This document shows positions 41,838 to 50,674 of a DNA stretch of 58,268 nt, piece by piece (within the stretch, counting starts at the first letter, position 1; the number at the start of each line of letters is the position of its first letter). Below the pieces are notes generated by a model, which searched no databases, was not told the DNA's origin, and was given only the letters and a program-made list of their open reading frames with translations. Source of the stretch: Gammaproteobacteria bacterium (GTDB lineage Bacteria; Pseudomonadota; Gammaproteobacteria; Ga0077536); contig VGUA01000001.1 of the NCBI GenBank assembly GCA_016874535.1, forward strand, positions 105,188-163,455, written 5' to 3'. A program made the position numbers and the translations under genes.

Positions 41838-42488
41838 ATGAATCCTGAAAGACGCTGGCTGCTGGCCCTGTTGTGCAGTCTGGCCACGGGCATGGCTATT
41901 GGCCCTGCGCTGGCGGCGGACGATTCCAAGGCGATGGCACCTTTGCCCAAACCGGCTGCCGGCCAGCAGGTGGCGACCTTCGCGGGTGGCTGCTTCTGGT
42001 GCATAGAGCAGCCTTTCGATGAATTGCCCGGCGTGCTGGCCACCACTTCGGGTTACATCGGCGGCACCGTGGCCAATCCCACCTATGACCAGGTGACCTA
42101 CGAGGACACCGGGCACGCCGAAGCGGTGCAGGTGTTGTTCGACCCCGCCCAGATCAGTTACGAGCGCCTGCTGGAAGTGTTCTGGCGCAACATCGACCCC
42201 ACCACGCTTGATGCACAGTTTTGTGACATGGGGGCGCAGTACCGCACCGAGATCTTCTTCCATGACGCGGCCCAGAAAGCCGCTGCCCTCGCCAGCCGCG
42301 AGGCCTTGCAGCGTGCCAAGCCCTTTGCTGGTGCAATCGTCACCCGCATCACGGCGGCCGGTGAGTTCTACCCCGCGGAGAACTATCACCAGGACTACTA
42401 CGTGAAGAATCCCGTGCGCTACAAGTACTACCGTTATCGCTGTGGCCGCGACGAGCGCCTGCAGGAATTGTGGGGCAAGGGCACTTGA
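41838..42488 (+). CDS. msrA: Peptide-methionine (S)-S-oxide reductase MsrA, exported form
   Basis: 216-residue MsrA with an N-terminal signal peptide (RRWLLALLCSLATGMAIGPALA) that most cytoplasmic MsrAs lack, so it is expected in the periplasm. The active-site motif GGCFWCIEQPF contains the nucleophilic Cys. Further conserved elements are YEDTGHAEAVQVLFD, DMGAQYRTEIFF and YPAENYHQDYY. Start at the second of two ATGs (41838), which has a better distance to AAGGAGG than 41835. Repairs methionine sulfoxide in exported proteins. Confidence 0.93.
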   Translation: MNPERRWLLALLCSLATGMAIGPALAADDSKAMAPLPKPAAGQQVATFAGGCFWCIEQPFDELPGVLATTSGYIGGTVANPTYDQVTYEDTGHAEAVQVLFDPAQISYERLLEVFWRNIDPTTLDAQFCDMGAQYRTEIFFHDAAQKAAALASREALQRAKPFAGAIVTRITAAGEFYPAENYHQDYYVKNPVRYKYYRYRCGRDERLQELWGKGT

Positions 42489-42547
42489 TCATGTGATAAT
42501 CGAACCCTGCAATCTCTGCCCCACAATCGCGGAAAAGGAGAGCCCGA

Positions 42548-43477
42548 ATGCCTGGAGCGGAAAAGGAAGTCGGCACTGCACCGCAGGGTGTGGCCCAGGG
42601 AGTAGTGATGCTCGCCGACATCGTTGGCAGCACGGCCCTGTATGAATCGTGCGGTGACACCCGGGCACGGACATTCCTCGCCGAAGTGATTCAAGCCATG
42701 ACCGGAATCATTACCGAACAGGGTGGCAGGGTTGTTGCCGAATTCGGTGATGAACTCATGTGCATCTTCCCGGACCCTCGTCTCGCTGCCGTGGCGGCCT
42801 GCGCCCTGCACGAGAACATCAGTCACGGCTACCAGGTGCCGGGTGCCGATGAGCGCCAGCGCCTGCACATCGGCATGCATTTTGGGGATCTGCCCGAAGG
42901 TGAACCGGACATGCTGGGCGAAGTGGTGCGGCTCGCGCGGTGGGCGGCGATGCACGCCAAACCCGACCAGACGCTGGTGACTGCGGAGGTGATCGAGCGT
43001 CTGCCGCCGATGTTCCGGGCGGTGTCACGCTATATCGATGACGAAACCTGGGATGCCGAGGGCGATGCCCGCGTTGCCCTGTTCGAGATCATCTGGGATG
43101 TGGATGCCGCGACCGTCGCGGGGCTGCCCGCTGGCCTGCCGCCCAAAGGTCCTTACGTCTCGGTGCGCCTTGAGCATGATGGGCGCCGCATCCGTCTGGA
43201 TGCCGAGCATCCGGTGCTCTCCGTGGGGCGCCATCCCGGCAATGATCTGGTGATTTCGCATGAGCTGGTGTCGCGCCAGCATTTCACGCTGCAGTTCGGT
43301 CGGGGTCGATGCACGATTACCGATCGCAGCACCAATGGCATCACTGTGATCGCGGCAGTCGAGAAACCACAACTGCTCCAGCACGACACGGCAGTGCTCG
43401 CAGAGCGCGGGCAGATTCATATCGGTCACAAGCCGGATCAGACGCCGGCGGTGGTGCTCACCTGGGTGTGCGAATAA
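42548..43477 (+). CDS. Class III nucleotidyl cyclase-like domain fused to an FHA domain
   Basis: 309-residue protein. Residues about 18-190 form a class III cyclase homology domain, with the first metal Asp in VMLADIVGST and the second in FGDELMCIF. The usual Val-Asn-x-Ala-Ala-Arg stretch reads VVRLARWAAM, so the transition-state Asn appears replaced by Arg, casting doubt on full activity. Residues about 205-300 form an FHA domain that binds phosphothreonine (LSVGRHPGNDLVI, LVSRQHFTLQF and TDRSTNGI). AAGGAGA sits seven bases before the ATG. Likely a phospho-regulated second-messenger or scaffold protein. Confidence 0.85.
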   Translation: MPGAEKEVGTAPQGVAQGVVMLADIVGSTALYESCGDTRARTFLAEVIQAMTGIITEQGGRVVAEFGDELMCIFPDPRLAAVAACALHENISHGYQVPGADERQRLHIGMHFGDLPEGEPDMLGEVVRLARWAAMHAKPDQTLVTAEVIERLPPMFRAVSRYIDDETWDAEGDARVALFEIIWDVDAATVAGLPAGLPPKGPYVSVRLEHDGRRIRLDAEHPVLSVGRHPGNDLVISHELVSRQHFTLQFGRGRCTITDRSTNGITVIAAVEKPQLLQHDTAVLAERGQIHIGHKPDQTPAVVLTWVCE

Positions 43478-43515
43478 AGGCGCTCGCGCGGCCTGCATTA
43501 GTCGCCTTTGCCCTG

Positions 43516-44688
43516 TCAGCCGGCTTCCAGGTGCAACACCGCCTGCACCCTCGCGGCGTGCAGGGCGGCCTTGATGCGCGCGCCATCCTTGCTGGCGAGC
43601 ACTGCGGCGTCTGGCTTCACTTCACGACACGCTGCGAGCGCGCGGGCAATGCGGACCGCTGGCGCGTAGTCTGGCAAGACGGGCGCACGGGTATCCACCG
43701 CACACGCACGTAACACTTCCTCCAGTCGCTCGGGCCGACGGAAACCGTCCACGCGCTCGAGCAGCGTCACCACCGCCTCCGCTTCCAAGGCGCAGGCTGA
43801 GCGAATCACCTGCTGCTCGCGCACCAGCGCCAGCGCCGTTTCGGTGAGCGCGACGGGGGCACGCCGGCGCTGGCAGAGACGTTCAGTCTGCTGGAAGGCG
43901 TGCCCATCTTGGGTTGCATCATCCACAGGCGTCTGCGCCAGCAGTGCGAAGCGCACCGGGAGCGGGAGTTCGGCTTCTGCGGCGCGCTCGAGGTTTTCCA
44001 GCAGATGCTCGCCCGCATCCACTGCGGACTGATCGGGCAGCAGCCGGGGCCGGCCGAAGAGTGCGGCGAGTTCCGGCAACAGGGGCGCGAGCGCGCCACA
44101 GGCTCTCAGCACTTCGACGAAGCGCTCGGGATGGGTCTCCATCAAGGCGCGTTCGAGTTCGCGCCACACTCGCTCCGGAGACAAAGTAAGCAGCTCGCCA
44201 CTGTCTGCCAGCTGCTGCATCAGAGCCAAGGTTTCCGGCGCGATGCGGAAATCGAAGCGTGCCGCGAAGCGCGCCACGCGCAGCACCCGCAGCGGATCTT
44301 CCGCAAAGGCAGGCGTGATGTGGCGCAATACCCCGGCGGCCAGATCCTGTTGTCCGCCATAAGGGTCGTGGAGGTTTCCCTGCTCATCGCGCGCCATCGC
44401 ATTAATGGTCACATCGCGTCGCGCGAGATCTTCTTCCAGGGTGACCGTGGCACCTGTATCGAAGGCAAAGCCGCGATAACCCTGGCCCTGCTTGCGCTCG
44501 AGTCGTGCGAGCGCGTATTCCTCGTGTGTGTCCGGATGCAGGAAGACCGGGAAATCACGGCCCACCTGGCGATAGCCGAGGGCGAGCATTGCTTCCGGGC
44601 TGCCCCCCACCACCACCCAGTCGCGATCCGCGACCGGCCTGCCCAGCAGGCGGTCCCGCACCGCGCCGCCCACTTCGTAGATTTTCAT
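43516..44688 (-). CDS. cca: CCA-adding enzyme (tRNA nucleotidyltransferase)
   Basis: 390-residue class II CCA-adding enzyme. MKIYEVGGAVRDRLLG begins the nucleotidyltransferase fold; the catalytic acids are in VADRDWVVVGG. RRDVTINAMA, the KRQGQGYRGFAF-like template loop and DPLRVLRVARFAARF follow. The C-terminal HD-like segment has GEHLLENL but LLAQTPVDD where many gammaproteobacterial enzymes have CHDLGK, so phosphohydrolase activity is probably lost. ATG 44688; the track start 44856 reads through the neighbouring gene's end. The gene has no visible operon partner. Confidence 0.93.
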   Translation of the reverse strand: MKIYEVGGAVRDRLLGRPVADRDWVVVGGSPEAMLALGYRQVGRDFPVFLHPDTHEEYALARLERKQGQGYRGFAFDTGATVTLEEDLARRDVTINAMARDEQGNLHDPYGGQQDLAAGVLRHITPAFAEDPLRVLRVARFAARFDFRIAPETLALMQQLADSGELLTLSPERVWRELERALMETHPERFVEVLRACGALAPLLPELAALFGRPRLLPDQSAVDAGEHLLENLERAAEAELPLPVRFALLAQTPVDDATQDGHAFQQTERLCQRRRAPVALTETALALVREQQVIRSACALEAEAVVTLLERVDGFRRPERLEEVLRACAVDTRAPVLPDYAPAVRIARALAACREVKPDAAVLASKDGARIKAALHAARVQAVLHLEAG

Positions 44689-44731
44689 CCGCGCAGGGGG
44701 TTCATGAATCGTCTGCGGGCTTGCGTGGGAG

Positions 44732-45703
44732 TCAGCGCTGCGCGCTGCGCCGCTTCGCGCTGTAGTCGCGGGCGCGTCGGCTGGGTTTGAGGAGCGCAGG
44801 GACGATGGAGTCGATAGGGGTGGCCGTGATGCCGAGCGCGGCGAGGCCATCTTCACCCTGAACGACGGAATCGCGTTTCAGCGAGCGCCAGTTGTCGCGC
44901 GAGAAAGGCTTGCCCGGCAGATGCTCGCAGACTTCCGCCTGTAACCGCCCGGCCCAGGCAGGCAGGCCAATGACCGGGCAGGCGTGGCCGCTGGTGCGCG
45001 CGGTGTATTCCACGAGGCGACCCAAGGTCCAGACTTCCGGCCCACCCAATTCGAACACACTGCCGCTCGCCAGCTGATCGTTGCCGAGAATGCGCAGAAT
45101 GGCCTCTGTCACATCGCCGACGAATACCGGCTGCATGCGCGCGCCGGCACCTGCCAAGGGCAGGAAGGGCAGCCAAGTCACCAGCGGCAGGAAGCGCCCG
45201 AAGAGGCCATCGCCCGGCCCGAAGATCACGGAGGGTCTAACGATTGCCGTGCGCAGGGTGCGCGTCTCGAGCACGCGCTGCTCGGCCTCGCCCTTGCTGC
45301 GCAGATAGTGGCTGGGGCCTTCGGGATCTGCATTGAGCGCACTCACCTGCACGAAGCGCGACACACCGGCTGCTTCCGCCGCCGCGAGCGCGGAGACCGT
45401 GGCGTCCACATGCGCGCGCCGGAAGCCGCGTCCGCTGTCGCCTTTCTCGTTGAGGATGCCGATGAGATTGACCAGGGCTTCGCAGCCACGCAGCGCCGTG
45501 GCGAGCGCGGCTCGGTCGTGCACCTCCACGGCCTCGCAACGGGCATCGGGCAGCAGCCACAGAGGTTTTGCGTGTTCCAGGCGACGGGTGAGGATGCGGG
45601 TGCGAAATCCGGCGGCTTGCAGGCGACTGGCGAGCGCCTGGCCGACGAAGCCGCTGCCACCGAGCAGCGCAACCGTGCGTAGAGGGGCGGGAGATTTCAA
45701 CAT
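44732..45703 (-). CDS. NAD(P)-dependent epimerase, complex I NDUFA9-like
   Basis: 323-residue atypical SDR. The N-terminal Rossmann motif LLGGSGFVGQALASRLQAAG, NLIGILNEKGD, SRFVQVSALNADPEGPSHYL (no Tyr-x-x-x-Lys in the classical place, but Tyr-Leu-Arg-Ser-Lys is close) and PVFVGDVTEAIL are seen. It resembles the 39-kDa NDUFA9 subunit family of bacterial NAD-binding proteins. Its start overlaps the lytic transglycosylase stop by 7 nt, so it is coupled. Possible roles in ubiquinone or lipid metabolism; substrate unknown. Confidence 0.82.
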   Translation of the reverse strand: MLKSPAPLRTVALLGGSGFVGQALASRLQAAGFRTRILTRRLEHAKPLWLLPDARCEAVEVHDRAALATALRGCEALVNLIGILNEKGDSGRGFRRAHVDATVSALAAAEAAGVSRFVQVSALNADPEGPSHYLRSKGEAEQRVLETRTLRTAIVRPSVIFGPGDGLFGRFLPLVTWLPFLPLAGAGARMQPVFVGDVTEAILRILGNDQLASGSVFELGGPEVWTLGRLVEYTARTSGHACPVIGLPAWAGRLQAEVCEHLPGKPFSRDNWRSLKRDSVVQGEDGLAALGITATPIDSIVPALLKPSRRARDYSAKRRSAQR

Positions 45704-47631
45704 GTGGTACTGGCAGATCCAAAGCGTGTCATGTCGGCCATTCTGGAGCCGAGCGGGCTCACAGTCACGCCGAGCCGGAATTCATAGACCGCCGCGTAAA
45801 AGAGGGCACGGCGCACGTAGCCCTCGGTTTCGAGGAAGGGCAGGGTGTCCACCCAGACGTCCTCCGGCGTGCAGGCCGCGTTCTTCAACCAGGCTTTCAC
45901 GCGACTGGGCCCTGCGTTGTAGGCCGCGGCTGCCAGCGGAAAATAACCGCCGAACTGCCGCAGCACCTGGCGCAAGTACTCGCTGCCGATGGCGATGTTT
46001 GTGTCCACCTGGGTGATCTCTGCATTGGAACGCAGCCGCAGCCCAATCTGTCGTGCCGTGGCATTGGCCGTAGCCGGCATCACCTGCATCAGGCCCAGGG
46101 CGCCCACCGGTGAGCGGGCATCGGTGACGAAAGCGCTCTCGCCGCGGATGATGGCGTAGATGAGCGCCGGCGGCAGACCCCGCGCCTCGGCGAATTTCGT
46201 GACCAGTGATTTGTGCAGCAAGGGAAAGCGCAAATCGAGATCGTCATAACTCTGCATCTGTCCCAGCATGAGGATGGCCTGCGCGTGCCAGCCCCATTCG
46301 TAGATCAGCGCCGCGCCGACTTCCTGCTCACGACGTGGCCGGCCTTCCAGCTCGAAGGCAATCTCGTTGCGTGCCTCACCCGGCCGGTTCAGCTGGTAGA
46401 ACTCGCGTGCACGCTGCAGGCCTCCGGATTCGCCAATGCCGCGTCGCTCTTCGGCCGTCGGACGTATCGGCTTGTGCGTCATCGCATAGGGCACGCCCGC
46501 GCGATCACTCGCCATGAATCCGTAGTAGTCGCGTTCGGTCGCCAGTTCGCGAAAAGTCGTGAGTGAGGCCTCCTGCTGCCCGGTCTCGCCCAAGGCGCGT
46601 GCATGCCAGTAGCGCCAGCGCAAGGCATTGGTGGTGGCGCCGCGCGGCGGTCCCGCCGTCCACACCACCAGATCCTGCCAAGCGCGTGCCCTCAGGCCTT
46701 CGCGCAGGCGGAAGCGCTCCACGGCATCGTCCACGCCGGCATCGTTCACGTCCCGCAGGTAATCGAGGCGCTGTGGATGAGTCGCGGCCACCGCTGCCAC
46801 CGCCAGTTCGCGCTGAACCACGCCGGCCTGGGCGGGGGTGAAGGGATATTTGTCCCGCACCTGGCGCCACGCGAGGGTCGCACTCGCCAGCCCCTGGTGG
46901 GCGTAGCGTCCGAGACCATGCGCGATGACATCGCGCAGCTGCAGGCTGTCCGGCTTGCCGGCAGTGAGTTTGAGGGTCTGGGAGGGCGTGCCGTGCACCT
47001 TGTGCAGCAGGTCGGCGAGCACGCGATCCGATGGGGCCGCGTAGTTCTTGGCAATAACCACGGCAAGACTGGTGTTGCCGCCCTTGGCCGCGAGCATCAC
47101 CCGCTGCCAGACCAGCGCATCCGTGAGTGCGCCGCGAGTGCGCAGGATTTCAAAGACGGCATTGCAGCCCGGGGCCTGTGATTTGCCCGTCAGCCACAAT
47201 TCAAGGCCTGCCTTGACGGCTCGCGGCTTGTTGCCGCCATCGAGATCCCGGCGCAGGGCGTGGCAGCGCAACTCGGGATCGCTTTGCGGTGTGTAGTCCT
47301 CGTTGAAGAGATCGAATCGGCCCTGGCGCGCAGCTTCGCGCAACCAGTCGGTGCGCAGGCGCTCGGCCGGCAGGCTGCCCGCATGGGCCGCCAGAAACGC
47401 CCGCACCTCCTGCGCCGGCAGGGCGCGCAGCTTGCGTTTCAGGGGGTGATAGCTGAGCCAAGGCGTAAGCGGATAGCCGCGCAGCGCGGTCAGCGTCTCG
47501 GCACGCGGCGTGGCGCCCTTGAGGACTTCCCGATACTTCGCTTCAAATAGGGCTCGCTGCCTGGCCAGATCATCGGCCATGGCCGCGAGAGTGAAACCGC
47601 AGAGTGCGGCAAGTAACAGGAATCGCTTCAT
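45697..47631 (-). CDS. Soluble lytic murein transglycosylase (Slt70-like)
   Basis: 644-residue periplasmic enzyme that cleaves peptidoglycan to 1,6-anhydro products. There is an N-terminal signal (MKRFLLLAALCGFTLAAMA), a long helical superhelix (U/L domains) and the C-terminal goose-lysozyme-like catalytic domain. That domain reads AIIRGESAFVTDARSPVGALG with the Glu, then LMQVMPATA and AAAYNAGPSRV. ATG 47631 is chosen over the track start, which adds nine residues before the signal. Length matches E. coli Slt. Confidence 0.93.
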   Translation of the reverse strand: MKRFLLLAALCGFTLAAMADDLARQRALFEAKYREVLKGATPRAETLTALRGYPLTPWLSYHPLKRKLRALPAQEVRAFLAAHAGSLPAERLRTDWLREAARQGRFDLFNEDYTPQSDPELRCHALRRDLDGGNKPRAVKAGLELWLTGKSQAPGCNAVFEILRTRGALTDALVWQRVMLAAKGGNTSLAVVIAKNYAAPSDRVLADLLHKVHGTPSQTLKLTAGKPDSLQLRDVIAHGLGRYAHQGLASATLAWRQVRDKYPFTPAQAGVVQRELAVAAVAATHPQRLDYLRDVNDAGVDDAVERFRLREGLRARAWQDLVVWTAGPPRGATTNALRWRYWHARALGETGQQEASLTTFRELATERDYYGFMASDRAGVPYAMTHKPIRPTAEERRGIGESGGLQRAREFYQLNRPGEARNEIAFELEGRPRREQEVGAALIYEWGWHAQAILMLGQMQSYDDLDLRFPLLHKSLVTKFAEARGLPPALIYAIIRGESAFVTDARSPVGALGLMQVMPATANATARQIGLRLRSNAEITQVDTNIAIGSEYLRQVLRQFGGYFPLAAAAYNAGPSRVKAWLKNAACTPEDVWVDTLPFLETEGYVRRALFYAAVYEFRLGVTVSPLGSRMADMTRFGSASTTC

Positions 47632-47731
47632 CGGCACCACGCAGCCAGGATGTCGCAATTTTCACTGCAGCCCGCGATGCTTGCAAATACGAAGCCTGCA
47701 GGCCGCAGGGGTATTCGAGGAGAGACCCACA

Positions 47732-48316
47732 ATGTCCGGTGCGTTTGCGGGTGAGCAGTCACCTTCGCCTGTCGTGCTTGCGGCCCTCATCAAGGGGCGG
47801 CGCACGATTCATGATTTCACGTCCGATGCAGTGCCCGAGGCGGCGGTGCTGGAAGCTCTGGAGCTTGCCTGCTGGGTGCCCAACCACCATCGCACCGAAC
47901 CCTGGCGGTTCTATCTTCTGGGCGAGACAGCACGTGCGCAGGTGATCGAACTCAATACCGCGATCGTGCGCGCCAGCAAGGGGGATTCGGCGGCAGAGGC
48001 GAAGCGCAAGCGCTGGAACACCATGCCGGGCTGGCTCGTGCTGACCTGTCAGGTCAATCAGGATTCGGCGCGCGAACGCGAGGACTACGCGGCGTGTTGC
48101 TGTGCGGCCCAGAATCTCGCGTTGGCGCTGTGGGCGCGCGGCATCGGCCTCAAATGGGGCACGGGCAAGGTGATCCGGTCGCCCGCATTTTTGGAGATTC
48201 TGGGCGCCGATGCGGCCGAGGAATTTGCCGTGGGTCTTTTCTGGTACGGCTATCCGGCCGAAGTGCCTGAACAGGTGCGTCGGCCGGTGCGTGAGCTCAC
48301 GCGCATCCTTGCGTGA
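47732..48316 (+). CDS. Nitroreductase family protein
   Basis: 194-residue FMN-dependent nitroreductase-fold protein, close to the YdjA group. Motifs: IKGRRTIHDFTSDAVPE (FMN-binding Arg), ACWVPNHHRTEPWRFYLL, and AAQNLALALWARGIGLKWGTG. GGAG is upstream at standard distance. The divergent neighbour is slt and the convergent neighbour is hemH. Physiological electron acceptor unknown. Confidence 0.9.
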   Translation: MSGAFAGEQSPSPVVLAALIKGRRTIHDFTSDAVPEAAVLEALELACWVPNHHRTEPWRFYLLGETARAQVIELNTAIVRASKGDSAAEAKRKRWNTMPGWLVLTCQVNQDSAREREDYAACCCAAQNLALALWARGIGLKWGTGKVIRSPAFLEILGADAAEEFAVGLFWYGYPAEVPEQVRRPVRELTRILA

Positions 48317-48335
48317 ATCGCTTCGGCGCGCGGGA

Positions 48336-49460
48336 TCAGCCCACAGCGCCGAGACGGCGCGCCCGCATCACGCGTTGTGAAGCTTCCTCGGTGTCCGGCG
48401 TGTTGCCCGCGACTTCGGGCCAGCCTTGCAGGTTTCTTTCGATCAAGCCGCACAAGGCCTCCACATGCGCCGGTGCCGCGTTCAGCGCCGGGATGTAGCG
48501 CAGATCGGTGCCACCCGCCTCGATGAAGGCCTCACGGTTCTGAATCGCGATTTCTTCCAGCGTCTCCAGACAATCCACCGAAAAGCCCGGGCACACCACA
48601 TCCACGGTGCGCACACCCTGGCGTGCGGTTTCCTGAAGGGTGAGGTCGGCATAGGGCTCGAGCCAGCGCTCGCGCCCGAAGCGCGACTGGAACACGACCT
48701 GCCATTCGTTCGCGGCAAGTCCGAGTTTTTCCGCGACCAGTCTGGCGGTGGCCTGGCAGTGGCAGAAATAGGGATCGCCCTGCATGAAGTAGCGATAGGG
48801 CAGGCCATGGAAGGAAAAGAAGAGCCGGTCCGGACGGCCGGCCTTTGACCAGTGCGCGGTTATCGAATCCGCCAGCGCCGTGATATAGGCCGGTTCGTTG
48901 TGATAGCTGCTGATGAAGCGCAGATCAGGCACCCAGCGCCAGCCTTGCAGCACTGCGGCCACTGCATCGAAAACCGAGCCGGTGGCAGGGCCCGAATACT
49001 GCGGATAAAGCGGCAGCACGAGCACGCGACGTGCCCCGGCAGCGCGCAGCGCCTCCAGGCCTTGCGCGACCGAGGGTTCGCCGTAGCGCATGGCCAGCGC
49101 CACCGCCACGTGATCACCAAACTGCTGCTGCAGGCGCTCGCGTACGGCCGTTTCCTGTGCGCGCGACAGCACCAGCAGGGGCGATCCTTTCTCGGTCCAG
49201 ATCTTGGCGTAGGCATGGGCGGAGCGTCGCGGCCGGATGTTCAGGATGATTCCGTGCAGAATGGAAAGCCACAACCAGCGCGGCAGCTCGATGAGCCTCG
49301 GGTCTGACAGGAACTCCGCCAGGTAACGCCGCAGGGCCTTGGGTGTGGGCGCGGCGGGCGTTCCCAGATTGCACAGGAGCACGCCCACCCGGCTGCCTGC
49401 GGCATGGGAGAACTCTGCCGCATCGGTACCGACGTAGCTGGAACTGGGGGGCTGCTGCAC
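48336..49460 (-). CDS. hemH: Ferrochelatase HemH
   Basis: 374-residue ferrochelatase inserting Fe2+ into protoporphyrin IX, last step of haem synthesis. Seen: VGVLLCNLGTPAAPTPKALRRYLAEFLSD, SAHAYAKIWTEKGSPLL, LRFISSYHNEPAYI with the metal His, SFHGLPYRY, CHCQATARL, WQVVFQSRFGRERWLEPY, and CPGFSVDCLETLEEI with the conserved Glu. Start GTG 49460 is the only one matching the usual length. About 20 N-terminal residues lack family similarity. Confidence 0.95.
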   Translation of the reverse strand: MQQPPSSSYVGTDAAEFSHAAGSRVGVLLCNLGTPAAPTPKALRRYLAEFLSDPRLIELPRWLWLSILHGIILNIRPRRSAHAYAKIWTEKGSPLLVLSRAQETAVRERLQQQFGDHVAVALAMRYGEPSVAQGLEALRAAGARRVLVLPLYPQYSGPATGSVFDAVAAVLQGWRWVPDLRFISSYHNEPAYITALADSITAHWSKAGRPDRLFFSFHGLPYRYFMQGDPYFCHCQATARLVAEKLGLAANEWQVVFQSRFGRERWLEPYADLTLQETARQGVRTVDVVCPGFSVDCLETLEEIAIQNREAFIEAGGTDLRYIPALNAAPAHVEALCGLIERNLQGWPEVAGNTPDTEEASQRVMRARRLGAVG

Positions 49461-49664
49461 GGGAAAATCAGCGGGATTTCAATGATTCGATGTTAACAGG
49501 ATTCATCGCCATGCTGGTCAATTCCACTGCCTGCAGGCGCCGCCTCACCGCGTTCGTCACTCCGCGCTGGATGGCAGCGCATGACGAGCGGCCGGAGTGG
49601 ACGCTCGTGCCGTCGGAAGGCAGAGTACGCCGCCTCCTCCATTCCTGAATAAGGCGGCACCGCC

Positions 49665-50471
49665 ATGGATCCCTCCCGCTATCTGCTCAAACCCGGCTCC
49701 CGGCTCGTGCTGGAAAAACTGCCCACGCGTGATCATTTCGGCATGCCGCAGAAAGCGGAGCGTGTGGCGGCAACCGAGGCGCTCTCGCAGGAAATCGGCC
49801 ACTTGCAACAGCTGCTTTACGCCACCCAGCACCATCGCCTGCTGGTGGTGCTGCAGGGCATGGATACCTCGGGCAAGGATGGCACCATCCGCAGCGTGTT
49901 CGCCGGGGTGGCGCCACTCGGGGTGCGGGCGGTGAACTTCCGCGCGCCCTCGGAAGAGGAACGCGCTCGCGACTATCTCTGGCGTATTCACCAGCACGTG
50001 CCCCGCACCGGTGAAATCGTGCTCTTCAACCGCAGCCCTTACGAGGACGTGCTGGTGGTGCGCGTGCAGGGGCTCGTGAGTGCGAAGGAATGCGTGCAGC
50101 GTTACCACCACATCCGCGAGTTCGAACGCATGCTGGTCGAAACCGGCACCACGCTGGTGAAGATCTTTCTGCACATCTCCAAGGACGAGCAGCGCGAGCG
50201 CCTGCAGGCCCGTATCGACAATCCGGCCAAGCACTGGAAGCTGATGCCTTCTGATCTGGAGGCGCGGCGGCAGTGGGCGGACTACATGGAGGCCTACGAG
50301 GATGCCTTGCGTGAAACCTCCACCCCGCAGGCCCCATGGCATGTGATACCGGCAGACAGCAAAACCACCCGCAACCTGATTGTCGCGACCTTGTTGCGGG
50401 ATTGCCTGGCCGGCCTCTCGATGAACGCGCCTCAACCGACGACCGATTTGAGTGGTCTCATCATCGCCTGA
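49665..50471 (+). CDS. Polyphosphate kinase 2 family protein (class III-like PPK2)
   Basis: 268-residue PPK2 that phosphorylates nucleotides with polyphosphate. Walker A VLQGMDTSGKDGTIR and lid/Walker B VLFNRSPYEDVLV are intact; LKIFLHISKDEQRERLQ-like and PWHVIPADSKTTRNL follow. The single-domain length and sequence match the class that can use both NMPs and NDPs. ATG 49665 follows a short leader. It lies between hemH and the efflux operon without coupling. A short preceding open frame is not believed to be a gene. Confidence 0.9.
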   Translation: MDPSRYLLKPGSRLVLEKLPTRDHFGMPQKAERVAATEALSQEIGHLQQLLYATQHHRLLVVLQGMDTSGKDGTIRSVFAGVAPLGVRAVNFRAPSEEERARDYLWRIHQHVPRTGEIVLFNRSPYEDVLVVRVQGLVSAKECVQRYHHIREFERMLVETGTTLVKIFLHISKDEQRERLQARIDNPAKHWKLMPSDLEARRQWADYMEAYEDALRETSTPQAPWHVIPADSKTTRNLIVATLLRDCLAGLSMNAPQPTTDLSGLIIA

Positions 50472-50674
50472 GGCGTTGGGCACCCGGTTCCTTGCCGCCA
50501 GCGCCCGTGGCGCGACGCTCCTGTGCCGAGCCCGGTAACTTGCCTCCCGGGACCTCCCATCCTCCGACGGATCCGGAAGGGCAGAGCATGTAGAATCGGG
50601 CGCTCCCGTGCGCTCGAAAAACGAGAATGCCCTGGGCACTGCACGCGGGGAGTGCCCAAAGCCCGGAAAACGCC

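Noticed and set aside
49492-49648. Short plus-strand ORF between hemH and the PPK2 gene
   Set aside because: No ribosome binding site and no recognisable domain; likely chance in GC-rich DNA.
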